A stretch of 64,000 nucleotides of DNA from Legionella nagasakiensis (GTDB lineage Bacteria; Pseudomonadota; Gammaproteobacteria; Legionellales; Legionellaceae): NCBI RefSeq assembly GCF_900639915.1, contig NZ_CAAAID010000008.1, positions 1 to 64,000 on the forward strand, given 5' to 3'. The notes under the pieces are model-generated. The model made no database searches. It saw nothing but the letters and a program-made list of their open reading frames with translations, and was not told the origin of the DNA. The position numbers and the translations under genes were made by a program. Positions 39,030 to 47,921 of the stretch are shown piece after piece (the stretch's first letter is position 1; each line of letters starts with the position of its first letter).

Positions 39030-41411
39030 CTATTTAGTAACCATCAATGATGGCGGTACAGGGGGTGGTACAGGCGGTTTAATGGGAGGATGACAGAATG
39101 GTTTAGGCAAGCGTGCTTCATGCAACGGCGGTAATACAATGTCTTTATTTCTTTCGTTATATTCTTCTTCACGTACAGATTCCAGTTGATACTGACGTAC
39201 ATCGTTGTACTTGCTGCCAGTGACTTGTACGGTATCTCGTTCTGTTCTGAGGATAAGAGGACGAATAAAGACCATGAGTACTTTTTTCTCACGACTGGTA
39301 ATGTTATGTTGAAATAGTCGTCCAATGCCTGGAATGTCGCCTAAAATAGGTAGGCGATTGTCATCATTGCCTAAGCTGTCTTGCGCGAGTCCTCCGAGGA
39401 CAACGATATTACCACTTTCCACATGGACGGAGGTGACAATAGCGCTGATGTTAAAGATTGGATTGGTAGAAGAATCAAGAGAACTGCTTGGGTCAAGAGT
39501 ATCATTTCCCTGATCAATCTGCATTTGAATGCCTTGTCCTCGGGTAATTTGGGGCCTAACGTATAAATGCAAAGCAACGTTGATCCGATCAAACGTGGTA
39601 AATGGGCTGCCTGCAGCAGTGCCACCAGCGTTATTGGGATAAGACGATGTGGCGACGGAGACTTGTTTGCCAATAAGAATCTTAGCTTGACGATTGTCTA
39701 AAACAACAACGGAGGGAGTCGAAAGTATGTTTGCTTTACGTTCTCTGGCAAGTGCATGAATTTGTGCTTGAAACTGATCCAGAGAAGTTCTGGAATTAAC
39801 AATGGCAAAGCCTGGTCGGAAGGTGGAATTTGATAATGTTTCCTGATCAACGGTTCCCCATTCAATGCCCAAGTTATTAACATCGCTTTCATTGATTTCT
39901 GCAACCAACGCTTCAATCAATATTTGCGCAGGTTTTATATCAAGCTGGCTAATGACGGATTTCAACATGCGAATCAGGGTAGCTGGTGCATTAATAATGA
40001 TTGAATTTGTATTTGGTTCAGCAATAATCTGTACCGTTGGTTTTGTACTTCCTTCACTTTGAGTTACAGCTCCTGTCGTATTTGGCGTTGCTTGCGGATT
40101 AGTGGCCGGTGTAAAACTAGCGCTGGCCGCGGCCGTTTGTCCGCTGCTCGAGGAGCCACTGGCCATATTAGATGCAGGATTGGTGCTATCCAATGCCGGC
40201 CTGGTGATCGTACCAATGGTTGTTCCAACTGTACCGCTGAAACTTGCTTGAGCAATGCCTGCAAGGATGGGAACTAAGTCCTCGGCGCGCAAATAATTTA
40301 AATAAATAACTTGTGTATTACTGTTGTTCCCATAGGGACCTGATTTGTCCAGTTGAGAAATAAGCAGTCGTAAGCGAATGCGCTCGGTTTTACCGCCACT
40401 GATAAGAATTGCATTATTACGATCATCGGCGGCTATCATTGTTTGGCTATGAAGAGAACCAGGTTGTGTTTTAACCAGATCCTTTAATGTATTGGCAATG
40501 TCCATAGCCAGAGCATATTTGAGCGGCACCATGTCAATGCCATTCGCACTTGAGCTATCGACTTGCTTGATGATGTTGGCCAATTGCTTAATATTGTTTG
40601 CACGGCCTGATAGAATCAGCATGTTGGAAGGTGCGTAGGCGGATATGCTGCTCCATTGTGGCATCAATGGTCGCAATACTGGGACCAGTTGTTCGGCAGG
40701 CACGTAATGGACAGGGATGACTTGGACCATCATATCATCTCCTCGCGGCGGGCGGGCCATTTGACTAAGCAAATCTGGTGCTTGCGTTTTGGCATCAATA
40801 TTCGGAATGATTTTAATCATATCACCCGATGGAACAGCAGCGTAACCGGAGACTTGCAACATGGAAAGGAACGCTTGATATAATTCTTTATCGTTCATCG
40901 GCGTGCTGGAAATAATTGAAATTTTTCCTTGAACGCGGGGGTCAATCAAAAAGTTTTTTCTTGTCAACCGAGAAACTTCGGCAATAACAGCACGAATGTC
41001 TGCGTTTCTCAGATTCCATATTTTCTCAGTGGATGAAGTCGTATCTGTAGAAGGTTTTGCAGCGATGGTTACTGGAGGCTTATCAACGGTTGAGGAAGAG
41101 GGATTCGATATTTTTTTAGTAGAACTCGCAATCATTTTTCTAAGATCAAGTGCAACGGCATAGTCGCTAATAGGTCCAATTTGAACGTAGTAGGTGCTCT
41201 TATCGTCTGAGGGCTCTGTTCTAACGGGTTGTCTTAGGGAGGCTGATAATCGTTTCTGAAGTTCTTCAGCTTCTTTTTTTTGCGCAAACGCACCTATTTC
41301 AACAAGATAAGCCTGTTTATTGCCTCTAGTGAGGGTTTTAATGTGAATGTCTGTTGCATGAATCACACAAGACCAGAACAGAATAATAAGATAAACAAAA
41401 AAAATTCGCAT
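39030..41411 (-). CDS. lspD: type II secretion secretin LspD (GspD) with N-terminal SPOR-like domain
   Basis: A 793-residue outer-membrane secretin, the exit channel of the T2SS. A signal peptide (about 1-19) is followed by a SPOR-like domain (about 32-97: YLVEIGAFAQKKEAEELQKR, TYYVQIGPISDY), which in other proteins binds septal peptidoglycan. N0-N3 ring domains follow (IWNLRNADIRAVIAEVSRLT onward), with a Gly/Ser/Ala/Thr-rich insert near residue 430. Then comes the secretin core (STPSVVVLDNRQAKI, VVLGGLAQDS, KKVLMVFIRPLIL). The C-terminal tail is Pro-rich (PPIKPPVPPPVPP). It is first in the lspD-lspE pair. Confidence 0.96.
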   Translation of the reverse strand: MRIFFVYLIILFWSCVIHATDIHIKTLTRGNKQAYLVEIGAFAQKKEAEELQKRLSASLRQPVRTEPSDDKSTYYVQIGPISDYAVALDLRKMIASSTKKISNPSSSTVDKPPVTIAAKPSTDTTSSTEKIWNLRNADIRAVIAEVSRLTRKNFLIDPRVQGKISIISSTPMNDKELYQAFLSMLQVSGYAAVPSGDMIKIIPNIDAKTQAPDLLSQMARPPRGDDMMVQVIPVHYVPAEQLVPVLRPLMPQWSSISAYAPSNMLILSGRANNIKQLANIIKQVDSSSANGIDMVPLKYALAMDIANTLKDLVKTQPGSLHSQTMIAADDRNNAILISGGKTERIRLRLLISQLDKSGPYGNNSNTQVIYLNYLRAEDLVPILAGIAQASFSGTVGTTIGTITRPALDSTNPASNMASGSSSSGQTAAASASFTPATNPQATPNTTGAVTQSEGSTKPTVQIIAEPNTNSIIINAPATLIRMLKSVISQLDIKPAQILIEALVAEINESDVNNLGIEWGTVDQETLSNSTFRPGFAIVNSRTSLDQFQAQIHALARERKANILSTPSVVVLDNRQAKILIGKQVSVATSSYPNNAGGTAAGSPFTTFDRINVALHLYVRPQITRGQGIQMQIDQGNDTLDPSSSLDSSTNPIFNISAIVTSVHVESGNIVVLGGLAQDSLGNDDNRLPILGDIPGIGRLFQHNITSREKKVLMVFIRPLILRTERDTVQVTGSKYNDVRQYQLESVREEEYNERNKDIVLPPLHEARLPKPFCHPPIKPPVPPPVPPSLMVTK

Positions 41412-41603
41412 TGAACAACCGTCAAATTCTGATTATGTTCATAATAACTAAAATTAAAAATCTATAACAGCGATTCCTGCTATTGGGAATGAAATTCTTT
41501 AAATAGATATCCCGACATAAGGTTCAGTGTTTCTTTAATTAAGAATAAAAAGTATCAGCAGATTCTTTTTAGGTCGAAGGTAAGCAGATAGAAATGTTAG
41601 CGA

Positions 41604-41680
41604 TGGTGGCTATGGGTGGACTCGAACCACCGACCTCAGCATTATGAGTGCCGCGCTCTAACCGGCTGAGCTACATAGCC
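41604..41680 (-). tRNA. tRNA-Met (CAT), elongator type
   Basis: A 77-nt cloverleaf with CCA encoded. Acceptor stem GGCTATG pairs with CATAGCC, the D arm reads GCTCAGCCGGTTAGAGC, the anticodon loop CTCATAA has anticodon CAT, and the T arm is GGTGG-TTCGAGT-CCACC. The fully paired first base pair (G1-C72) marks the elongator rather than the initiator. A CAT anticodon could also be an Ile tRNA modified to lysidine, but the body matches elongator Met better. Confidence 0.95.
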
Positions 41681-41909
41681 ACAAGTGGCGAGGATTTTGT
41701 CTTTTTCATGCAGGGATGTCAAGTCCAAAATTGAAAATTCATCCCTATAACAAATAGACATATGAGTAGATATATGAACACAGAATAGACAATTAGTAGT
41801 CAAGCTGATAATATTTTAATTTCGCATGTCAACAACGATAATTATAAACGCTTGTTAAAGCGCTTAAGTATCAGGCTTTTTTATAATGAAACAAGGGAGA
41901 TATGACCAT

Positions 41910-43217
41910 ATGGCTTACAGCAATCCACAATCGGCAGCTTCTGATGCGTTGTGCTTTAAAGTACTTATGCCTTGGATTGTGTGGGGTTTAGGATGTCTCT
42001 TTTATTTTTATGAATGTCTTTTGCAGGTCTCTCCTAGTGTGATGAGCTCAGAGTTAATGCGCGATTTTGCAGTAACAAGCCATACGCTGGGAATTTTATC
42101 TGGAGTTTATTTTTATTCTTACGCGTCCATGCAGCTGCCAGGGGGGGTACTACTCGACTATTTTGGTCCCCGAAAATTGCTTACTATCGCCACGTCTATC
42201 TGTGCCGTCAGCACCATTGCGTTTGGATTAACGAATAGTTTTTATATGGCTTGCTTGGCGCGACTTATGATTGGCTTCGGTTCAGCTTTTGCCGCCGTTG
42301 GTACGATGAAGTTGGCTGCCAATTGGTTTTCATCGGAACGTTTTGCTTTACTCACTGGAATCATGGTGACGATTGGCATGCTGGGAGCAATTGGAGGTGA
42401 AACTCCTTTGGCACTCTTGATTGATGGCTATGGCTGGCGGCAGAGTATGCTTATTATGGGGAGTCTTGGGATTGTTCTTGCTTGTCTTATTTATATGGTT
42501 GCTAGAGATGTGCCCAAAGGTCATGGAGAGCGGCAGGCGGATAACTCGCCGCATGCGGATGAAGATCCATTGTTGAAGAGCTTATTGACGCTTTTAAAAA
42601 ACAAGCAGTTGTGGTTAGTGGCTACTTATGGTGGCCTGATGTATATGGCTACTCCTGTCTTTTGTGGTTTATGGGGTGTGCCTTTTTTGATGTTTAAAAT
42701 GCAACTTGCCAAGGCAACAGCTGCGAATTACATTTCATTGGTTTTTATTGGTTGGGCAGTCGCAAGTCCATTATGGGGGATATTTTCTGGTCGTATTGGT
42801 CGTCGTAAACCACCTATGTTCATTGGGAGTGTTGGTGCGCTTGTTTGCAGTGTTCTTTTCATTTATGCCCCAATTGAATCAGGTCTCATTATGCAGTTTC
42901 TCCTGTTTGTTTTTGGTGTCTTTTCGGCTGGATTTTTACCTGCTTTTGCTGTAGCAAAAGAGCTGTGTAATAAACGCTATGTGGCAACTGGTTTGAGTTT
43001 TATGAATATGATGAACATGATTGGCATTGCCATTGCCCAACCCGTGATAGGATATATGCTTGATTTACTGTGGAAGGGCGAAATCGTTCATGGTGTTCGA
43101 GTCTATCCTATTGAAGCCTATCATATCGCTTTGGCATTATTGCCTGTTGGTATGTTAATCTCCCTATTGGTTTTACCATTGATACGTGAAACGTACTGTA
43201 AAAGTGTAGAAGAATAA
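41910..43217 (+). CDS. major facilitator superfamily transporter
   Basis: A 435-residue protein with 12 predicted membrane helices. The MFS signature between helices 2 and 3 is LLDYFGPRKLLTIAT, with the repeat in the second half as GRIGRRKPPMF. Helix 4 has ARLMIGFGSAFAAVGTMKL. Legionella carries a family of related carriers for amino acids and nucleosides (Pht type), but the substrate here cannot be read from sequence. The ATG at 41910 follows AGGGAG; one eight codons upstream has no ribosome site. It stands alone after tRNA-Met. Confidence 0.88.
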   Translation: MAYSNPQSAASDALCFKVLMPWIVWGLGCLFYFYECLLQVSPSVMSSELMRDFAVTSHTLGILSGVYFYSYASMQLPGGVLLDYFGPRKLLTIATSICAVSTIAFGLTNSFYMACLARLMIGFGSAFAAVGTMKLAANWFSSERFALLTGIMVTIGMLGAIGGETPLALLIDGYGWRQSMLIMGSLGIVLACLIYMVARDVPKGHGERQADNSPHADEDPLLKSLLTLLKNKQLWLVATYGGLMYMATPVFCGLWGVPFLMFKMQLAKATAANYISLVFIGWAVASPLWGIFSGRIGRRKPPMFIGSVGALVCSVLFIYAPIESGLIMQFLLFVFGVFSAGFLPAFAVAKELCNKRYVATGLSFMNMMNMIGIAIAQPVIGYMLDLLWKGEIVHGVRVYPIEAYHIALALLPVGMLISLLVLPLIRETYCKSVEE

Positions 43218-43292
43218 CCAAAAATTAGTGAGCACGACAAAATTGCTCAATATCGAACTTAATTTCAGAATATGAACCGTTAATAAATGATT

Positions 43293-44636
43293 ATGGCAAA
43301 AAAACTTTATATTAAAACAAATGGTTGCCAGATGAATGAATATGATTCGTCCAAAATGGCAGAGGTTTTACTGCAATCGCATGGATTGGAAAAAACCGAT
43401 CAAGTCGAGGAAGCAGATGTTATTTTACTGAATACTTGTTCCATTCGTGAAAAAGCACAGGAAAAAGTGTTCTCCCAGTTAGGACAATGGCGTGAATATA
43501 AACGTAATAATCCGCATGTGGTGATAGGGGTTGGTGGTTGTGTGGCAAGCCAGGAAGGTGCTGATATTATTAAGCGCGCACCGTTTGTTGATTTGGTTTT
43601 TGGGCCACAAACGTTGCATCGTTTACCAAGCATGCTTGATGAGCGGATGAATACGAAAAAGCCGGTGGTTGATATCAGTTTTCCTGAAATAGAAAAATTT
43701 GACCATTTGCCTGCTCCTCGTGCCGAAGGTCCCGTTGCTTTTGTATCCATTATGGAAGGGTGCAGTAAATATTGCAGTTATTGCGTCGTTCCTTACACGC
43801 GTGGTGAAGAGATTAGTCGTCCATTTGATGATGTGCTTGCGGAATGTTATCAACTGGCTGTCCAAGGCGTGAGAGAAATCAATTTGCTTGGTCAAAACGT
43901 AAATGATTATCGTGGTGGGATGCACAATGGCGATATTGCCGATTTGGCGCTGCTGATTCATTATTTGGCTGCCATTGATGGCATTGACAGAATCCGTTTT
44001 ACAACCTCCCATCCTGTTGCATTCTCTGATAATTTGATTCAGGCTTTTGCTGAGGTGCCTGAGTTGGCCAATCATTTGCATTTGCCCGTTCAAAGCGGTT
44101 CTGATCGAATTCTTGCCTTGATGAAACGTGGTTATACGGCAATGGAATATAAATCGAAAATTCGTAAACTGCGTAAAGTTCGCCCGGATATTCGTCTCTC
44201 AACGGATATTATTGTTGGTTTTCCTGGCGAAACAGAACGTGATTTTCAGGATACAATGGATTTGGTGCATGAATTGGGTTTTGATACTTCATTCAGTTTT
44301 ATTTTTAGCGCAAGACCAGGAACTCCAGCGGCCAATTTACCCGACGACACCCCCGTGATGCTTAAAAAGCAACGGCTAAAGATTTTGCAAGATCGTCTTT
44401 TGTTGCAGGCATCACGATATAGTCAATCCATGGTGGGCAGTACACAGCGTATTCTGGTGACGGGTCCCTCTAAAAAAAATACCCAGCAGCTCGCTGGACG
44501 CACGGAATGCAATCGTGTCGTTAATTTTGATGGCCCTGTTAAATTAATTGGGCAATTTGCAGATGTTTTAATTACGGAAGCGCAACCTAATTCGTTGCGT
44601 GGACGATTAACTGTAGAACAATCTGAACTGGCGTAA
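43293..44636 (+). CDS. miaB: tRNA-2-methylthio-N6-dimethylallyladenosine synthase MiaB
   Basis: A 447-residue radical-SAM methylthiotransferase that adds the 2-methylthio group at A37 of tRNAs. The N-terminal UPF0004 domain has its three cluster Cys in [25 protein letters not shown] and [11 protein letters not shown]. The radical-SAM CxxxCxxC is [18 protein letters not shown], followed by [16 protein letters not shown] domain covers the last 65 residues. The second ATG (43293) gives the family start [11 protein letters not shown]. No obvious Shine-Dalgarno is seen. Confidence 0.97.
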   Translation: MAKKLYIKTNGCQMNEYDSSKMAEVLLQSHGLEKTDQVEEADVILLNTCSIREKAQEKVFSQLGQWREYKRNNPHVVIGVGGCVASQEGADIIKRAPFVDLVFGPQTLHRLPSMLDERMNTKKPVVDISFPEIEKFDHLPAPRAEGPVAFVSIMEGCSKYCSYCVVPYTRGEEISRPFDDVLAECYQLAVQGVREINLLGQNVNDYRGGMHNGDIADLALLIHYLAAIDGIDRIRFTTSHPVAFSDNLIQAFAEVPELANHLHLPVQSGSDRILALMKRGYTAMEYKSKIRKLRKVRPDIRLSTDIIVGFPGETERDFQDTMDLVHELGFDTSFSFIFSARPGTPAANLPDDTPVMLKKQRLKILQDRLLLQASRYSQSMVGSTQRILVTGPSKKNTQQLAGRTECNRVVNFDGPVKLIGQFADVLITEAQPNSLRGRLTVEQSELA

Positions 44637-44706
44637 TACTATTTATAATGCTTATTTTATTCATTGAAACGTCTTATCTTTGCAACGCTGAGTGTTTTTT
44701 ATCAAT

Positions 44707-45672
44707 ATGAATGACAGATTAGACAAAGAGATCATTGTGCCAGAACACTATTGTGGGCAACGTATTGATGTGGTTCTCGCGCAACTTTTTTCTGAGTTTT
44801 CCCGGGCCCAACTTAGTCATTGGTTAAAAGAGGGTGTGATTACTATCAATCAACGCTTATTCAAACCAAAAGATAAAGTATACGGTGGCGAGCATGTTTT
44901 ATTGCGGGCACCAACGTTGCACTTTGAAGAAACATCCTGTTGTGCAGAGCAAATCCCATTAGATATTGTGTTCGAGGATGACTATCTGATTGTGATTAAT
45001 AAGCCAGCTGGTCTGGTTGTTCATCCAGGCGCAGGAAATCCAAGACATACCTTGGTGAATGCATTACTTAACCATCATCCTGCATTACATCATTTACCAA
45101 GAGCAGGAATTGTTCATCGTCTGGATAAAGATACCACCGGCTTGTTAATTGTTGCGAAAACACTTGCTGCCCATGCCTCATTGATACGGCAAATGCAGGT
45201 GCGAGAGATACAGCGATGTTATTTGGCATTGGTTTATGGACACGTTATTGCAGGCGGTAAACTGGACACTTTTTATGGCCGTCATCCGAGAAACCGTTTA
45301 AAAATGGCTGTGCGCCAGCAAGGCAAGGAAGCCATAACCGAGTTTTCAGTGCGCACGCAATATCAATATTTTACCTTGCTGGAAGTCAAATTGTTAACTG
45401 GACGTACTCATCAAATACGTGTTCATATGGCACACATGAATCATCCTATTGTTGGAGACCCGCTTTACGGTGGACGAACACGTTTTCCTGCCGGGACGAC
45501 TTCGGAGATGCGCCAAATGTTGCAAGCCTTTAAAAGGCAAGCATTGCATGCTTATTTTTTATCATTTAGGCATCCCGATTCACAGGAGGAATTGACATTT
45601 TCTGTGCCGTTGCCGGATGATTTTCAAAGATTATTAACACAAGTGGGTATTTATGCTAAATCTAGTAGCTGA
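44707..45672 (+). CDS. rluD: 23S rRNA pseudouridine synthase RluD
   Basis: A 321-residue RluA-family enzyme that modifies helix 69 of 23S rRNA. An N-terminal S4 RNA-binding domain (QRIDVVLAQLF, LSHWLKEGVITIN) precedes the catalytic domain with its Asp in AGIVHRLDKDTTGLLIVAKT; VINKPAGLVVHPG and LLTGRTHQIRVHMAHMNHP are family marks. The ATG at 44707 is preferred over a GTG 15 bases upstream. The end overlaps pgeF by 20 bases, and rluD-pgeF is a conserved pair. Confidence 0.95.
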   Translation: MNDRLDKEIIVPEHYCGQRIDVVLAQLFSEFSRAQLSHWLKEGVITINQRLFKPKDKVYGGEHVLLRAPTLHFEETSCCAEQIPLDIVFEDDYLIVINKPAGLVVHPGAGNPRHTLVNALLNHHPALHHLPRAGIVHRLDKDTTGLLIVAKTLAAHASLIRQMQVREIQRCYLALVYGHVIAGGKLDTFYGRHPRNRLKMAVRQQGKEAITEFSVRTQYQYFTLLEVKLLTGRTHQIRVHMAHMNHPIVGDPLYGGRTRFPAGTTSEMRQMLQAFKRQALHAYFLSFRHPDSQEELTFSVPLPDDFQRLLTQVGIYAKSSS

Positions 45673-46381
45673 TTGGCCTGCCCCGGAAAGTATTCTTGCT
45701 TTAACAACCACTCGAATGGGTGGTGTCAGTCAGTATCCTTATGACAGCAATAATATGGCGCTGCATGTAGGAGATCATGATGCTCATGTGCAGCAGAACC
45801 GTTGTCAATTGATGGCAGCGCTAAGATTGCCAGGTGAACCTGTTTGGTTGGAGCAAACACATAGTAATCGTTGTGTTATCGTTGAAGAAGAGTCAGAGCG
45901 TGTAGCGGATGCTGCAATTACTCGGCATAAAATATATCCTTTGGTCATTATGACAGCGGATTGCTTGCCTATTGTATTATGTGATAGGCAAGGCACTGAG
46001 ATTGCTGCTATTCATGCAGGTTGGCGAGGATTAGTCAGTGGCATTATAGAAAATACGCTTGCAAGAATGCGTAGTTCTCGTGAACATCTTATGGCATGGA
46101 TAGGGCCCGCCATTTGTCAATCATGCTTTGAAGTGGGTGATGAAGTTCGAGAAGCCTATATAAACTGTTATCCTTATACAAAAGACGCATTTCGTAAACA
46201 TGCTGAGCGATGGCTTACAAACCTGCCACAAATGGCAGAATTGATATTCAAGGCGTGTGGTCTTACAGCCGTTTATCATGCATCAGCCTGTACATTGGAG
46301 CTTAAAAAACAATTCTATTCCTACCGTCGGGAGTCGCAAACCGGTAGAATGGCAACTTTAATTTGGTTTAAACAGGAATAA
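45653..46381 (+). CDS. pgeF: PgeF/YfiH-family multicopper-type protein
   Basis: A 242-residue member of the DUF152/YfiH family, described as a peptidoglycan-editing factor and, in some species, a purine nucleoside phosphorylase or polyphenol oxidase (LACC1-like). Metal-site motifs are visible: WLEQTHSNRC, MTADCLPIVL, AAIHAGWRGLVSG and GPAICQSCFEVGDEV. Legionella members have been reported to oxidise phenolics, but activity here is unproven. It overlaps rluD by 20 bases and precedes degQ by four, so the three form an operon. Confidence 0.93.
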   Translation: MLNLVADWPAPESILALTTTRMGGVSQYPYDSNNMALHVGDHDAHVQQNRCQLMAALRLPGEPVWLEQTHSNRCVIVEEESERVADAAITRHKIYPLVIMTADCLPIVLCDRQGTEIAAIHAGWRGLVSGIIENTLARMRSSREHLMAWIGPAICQSCFEVGDEVREAYINCYPYTKDAFRKHAERWLTNLPQMAELIFKACGLTAVYHASACTLELKKQFYSYRRESQTGRMATLIWFKQE

Positions 46382-46385
46382 TAGT

Positions 46386-47750
46386 ATGACTTGTAATTTC
46401 AGATATTGGTTGAGTGGCGTATTTTTGCTGCTTACCTCGCTGACGTATGCGGCAGACGATTTAAAGCAAATGCCCACTTTGGCTCCCGTTTTAAAATCTG
46501 CAATGCCTGCTATCGTTAATGTGGCCGTGCAAGGTATCATTCCAGGAAATGTCCCTTTACCTGATGAGGATGATAATCAGGACAAATCACAAGGTGGACC
46601 TGAAAAGCCAAAAAAATTTCAAAGCATCGGATCGGGTGTGATTGTTGATCCTGAAAACGGCATCATATTGACCAATGATCATGTCATTCGAAATGCAACG
46701 TTGATTACCGTTACCTTAAATGATGGACGGCGTCTGAAAGCAAAATTAATAGGTGGTGATAGTGAAACGGATGTTGCGGTACTTAAAATTGATGCCAAGA
46801 ATTTAAAAAGCTTGCCTATTGGTGATTCCGATAAGATTGAAGTGGGTGATTTTGTTGTGGCCATCGGAAATCCCTTCGGCCTCAATAGCTTTGGTAACAG
46901 CCAATCGGCGACGTTTGGCATCGTCAGTGCAATGAAACGAAGTGATTTGAACATTGAAGGCATAGAAAACTTTATTCAGACTGATGCAGCTATTAATCCG
47001 GGCAATTCAGGCGGTGCTTTAGTGAATGCGAAAGGGGAACTAATTGGCATAAATACTGCCATCATCTCGCTTTATGGGGGTAATGTGGGTATAGGCTTTG
47101 CCATTCCAATTAATATGGCCAAAGACGTTGCCGAGCAGATTATTAAGTATGGTTCAGTGCATCGTGGCTTGATGGGAATTTTTGTGCAACATCTTACTCC
47201 AGAACTTGCTCAGGCACTTGGATATGAAGAAAATTTTCAGGGTGCTTTGATATCTCAAGTTAATGAAAACTCACCGGCAGAAGCGGCTGGTTTGAAATCA
47301 GGCGATGTCATTGTGCAAATTAATGATACCAAAATTACGCAAGCATCCCAGGTAAAAACAACCATCAGTTTGCTGAGGGTAGGTAGTACAGCCAAAATCA
47401 ATATTAAACGTCAAGGTAAGGATATGACCTTTAATGTGGTGGTTACCGACGTCAAAAAACATGAGCAGAAGTTGCAGTCCAAAAATCCATTTTTGTATGG
47501 ACTAGCCTTGCGGGATTTTGAACAAGACTCACCATTGCATGGTCATATCGTCGGGGTTCAAGTGGTTGGAGCGTCTGAAAATAGTTCAGGATGGCGGGCT
47601 GGATTAAGGCCGGGAGATATTATTGTATCCGCGAATCATCAACCAACAAGAACAACCCGCTCACTGCAGGTTGAGGCTCAAAAGAAAAACAAGCAATTGC
47701 TGGTCCAAGTGTTACGAGGAGCAGGAGCGCTTTATATTTTGATTATTTAG
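46386..47750 (+). CDS. degQ: periplasmic serine protease of the DegP/DegQ family
   Basis: A 454-residue HtrA-type protease and chaperone for periplasmic proteins. A signal peptide (about 1-21, ending in LTYAADD) is followed by a trypsin-fold domain with the triad His in ILTNDHVIRNA, Asp in SETDVAVLKI and Ser in NPGNSGGALVN. Two PDZ domains follow (about 255-350, with RGLMGIFVQHLTPEL, and 365-450, with GWRAGLRPGDIIV). The short loop LA suggests DegQ rather than DegP. It ends the rluD-pgeF-degQ unit; a hairpin terminator follows. Confidence 0.93.
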   Translation: MTCNFRYWLSGVFLLLTSLTYAADDLKQMPTLAPVLKSAMPAIVNVAVQGIIPGNVPLPDEDDNQDKSQGGPEKPKKFQSIGSGVIVDPENGIILTNDHVIRNATLITVTLNDGRRLKAKLIGGDSETDVAVLKIDAKNLKSLPIGDSDKIEVGDFVVAIGNPFGLNSFGNSQSATFGIVSAMKRSDLNIEGIENFIQTDAAINPGNSGGALVNAKGELIGINTAIISLYGGNVGIGFAIPINMAKDVAEQIIKYGSVHRGLMGIFVQHLTPELAQALGYEENFQGALISQVNENSPAEAAGLKSGDVIVQINDTKITQASQVKTTISLLRVGSTAKINIKRQGKDMTFNVVVTDVKKHEQKLQSKNPFLYGLALRDFEQDSPLHGHIVGVQVVGASENSSGWRAGLRPGDIIVSANHQPTRTTRSLQVEAQKKNKQLLVQVLRGAGALYILII

Positions 47751-47814
47751 AGCATTTTCATCAAAGTGTAGCACTGGATAGTGCGAAGCAATATCCGGGA
47801 TATAATGCCCAGAC

Positions 47815-47849
47815 AAAAAACCCGGTTACCGCTGGCGTGTTAACCGGGC
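47815..47849 (-). terminator. terminator of the slt transcript (reverse strand)
   Basis: On the reverse strand a stem of about 8 to 9 bp (CCCGGTTA with TAACCGGG) is followed by TTTTTT. It lies 70 bases beyond the slt stop codon. Confidence 0.8.
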
Positions 47850-47870
47850 TACAATTCATCCAATCTATAG

Positions 47871-47904
47871 CCTGGTTATCATAAAGTGACGACCAGGTTT
47901 TTTT
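47871..47904 (+). terminator. terminator of the degQ transcript (forward strand)
   Basis: CCTGGT (47871-47876) pairs with ACCAGG (47892-47897), followed by seven T (47898-47904). It lies 120 bases past the degQ stop and beyond the reverse-strand terminator, so the two terminators are interlaced between convergent genes. Confidence 0.75.
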
Positions 47905-47921
47905 ATGCCCCCCTGTCTTGA

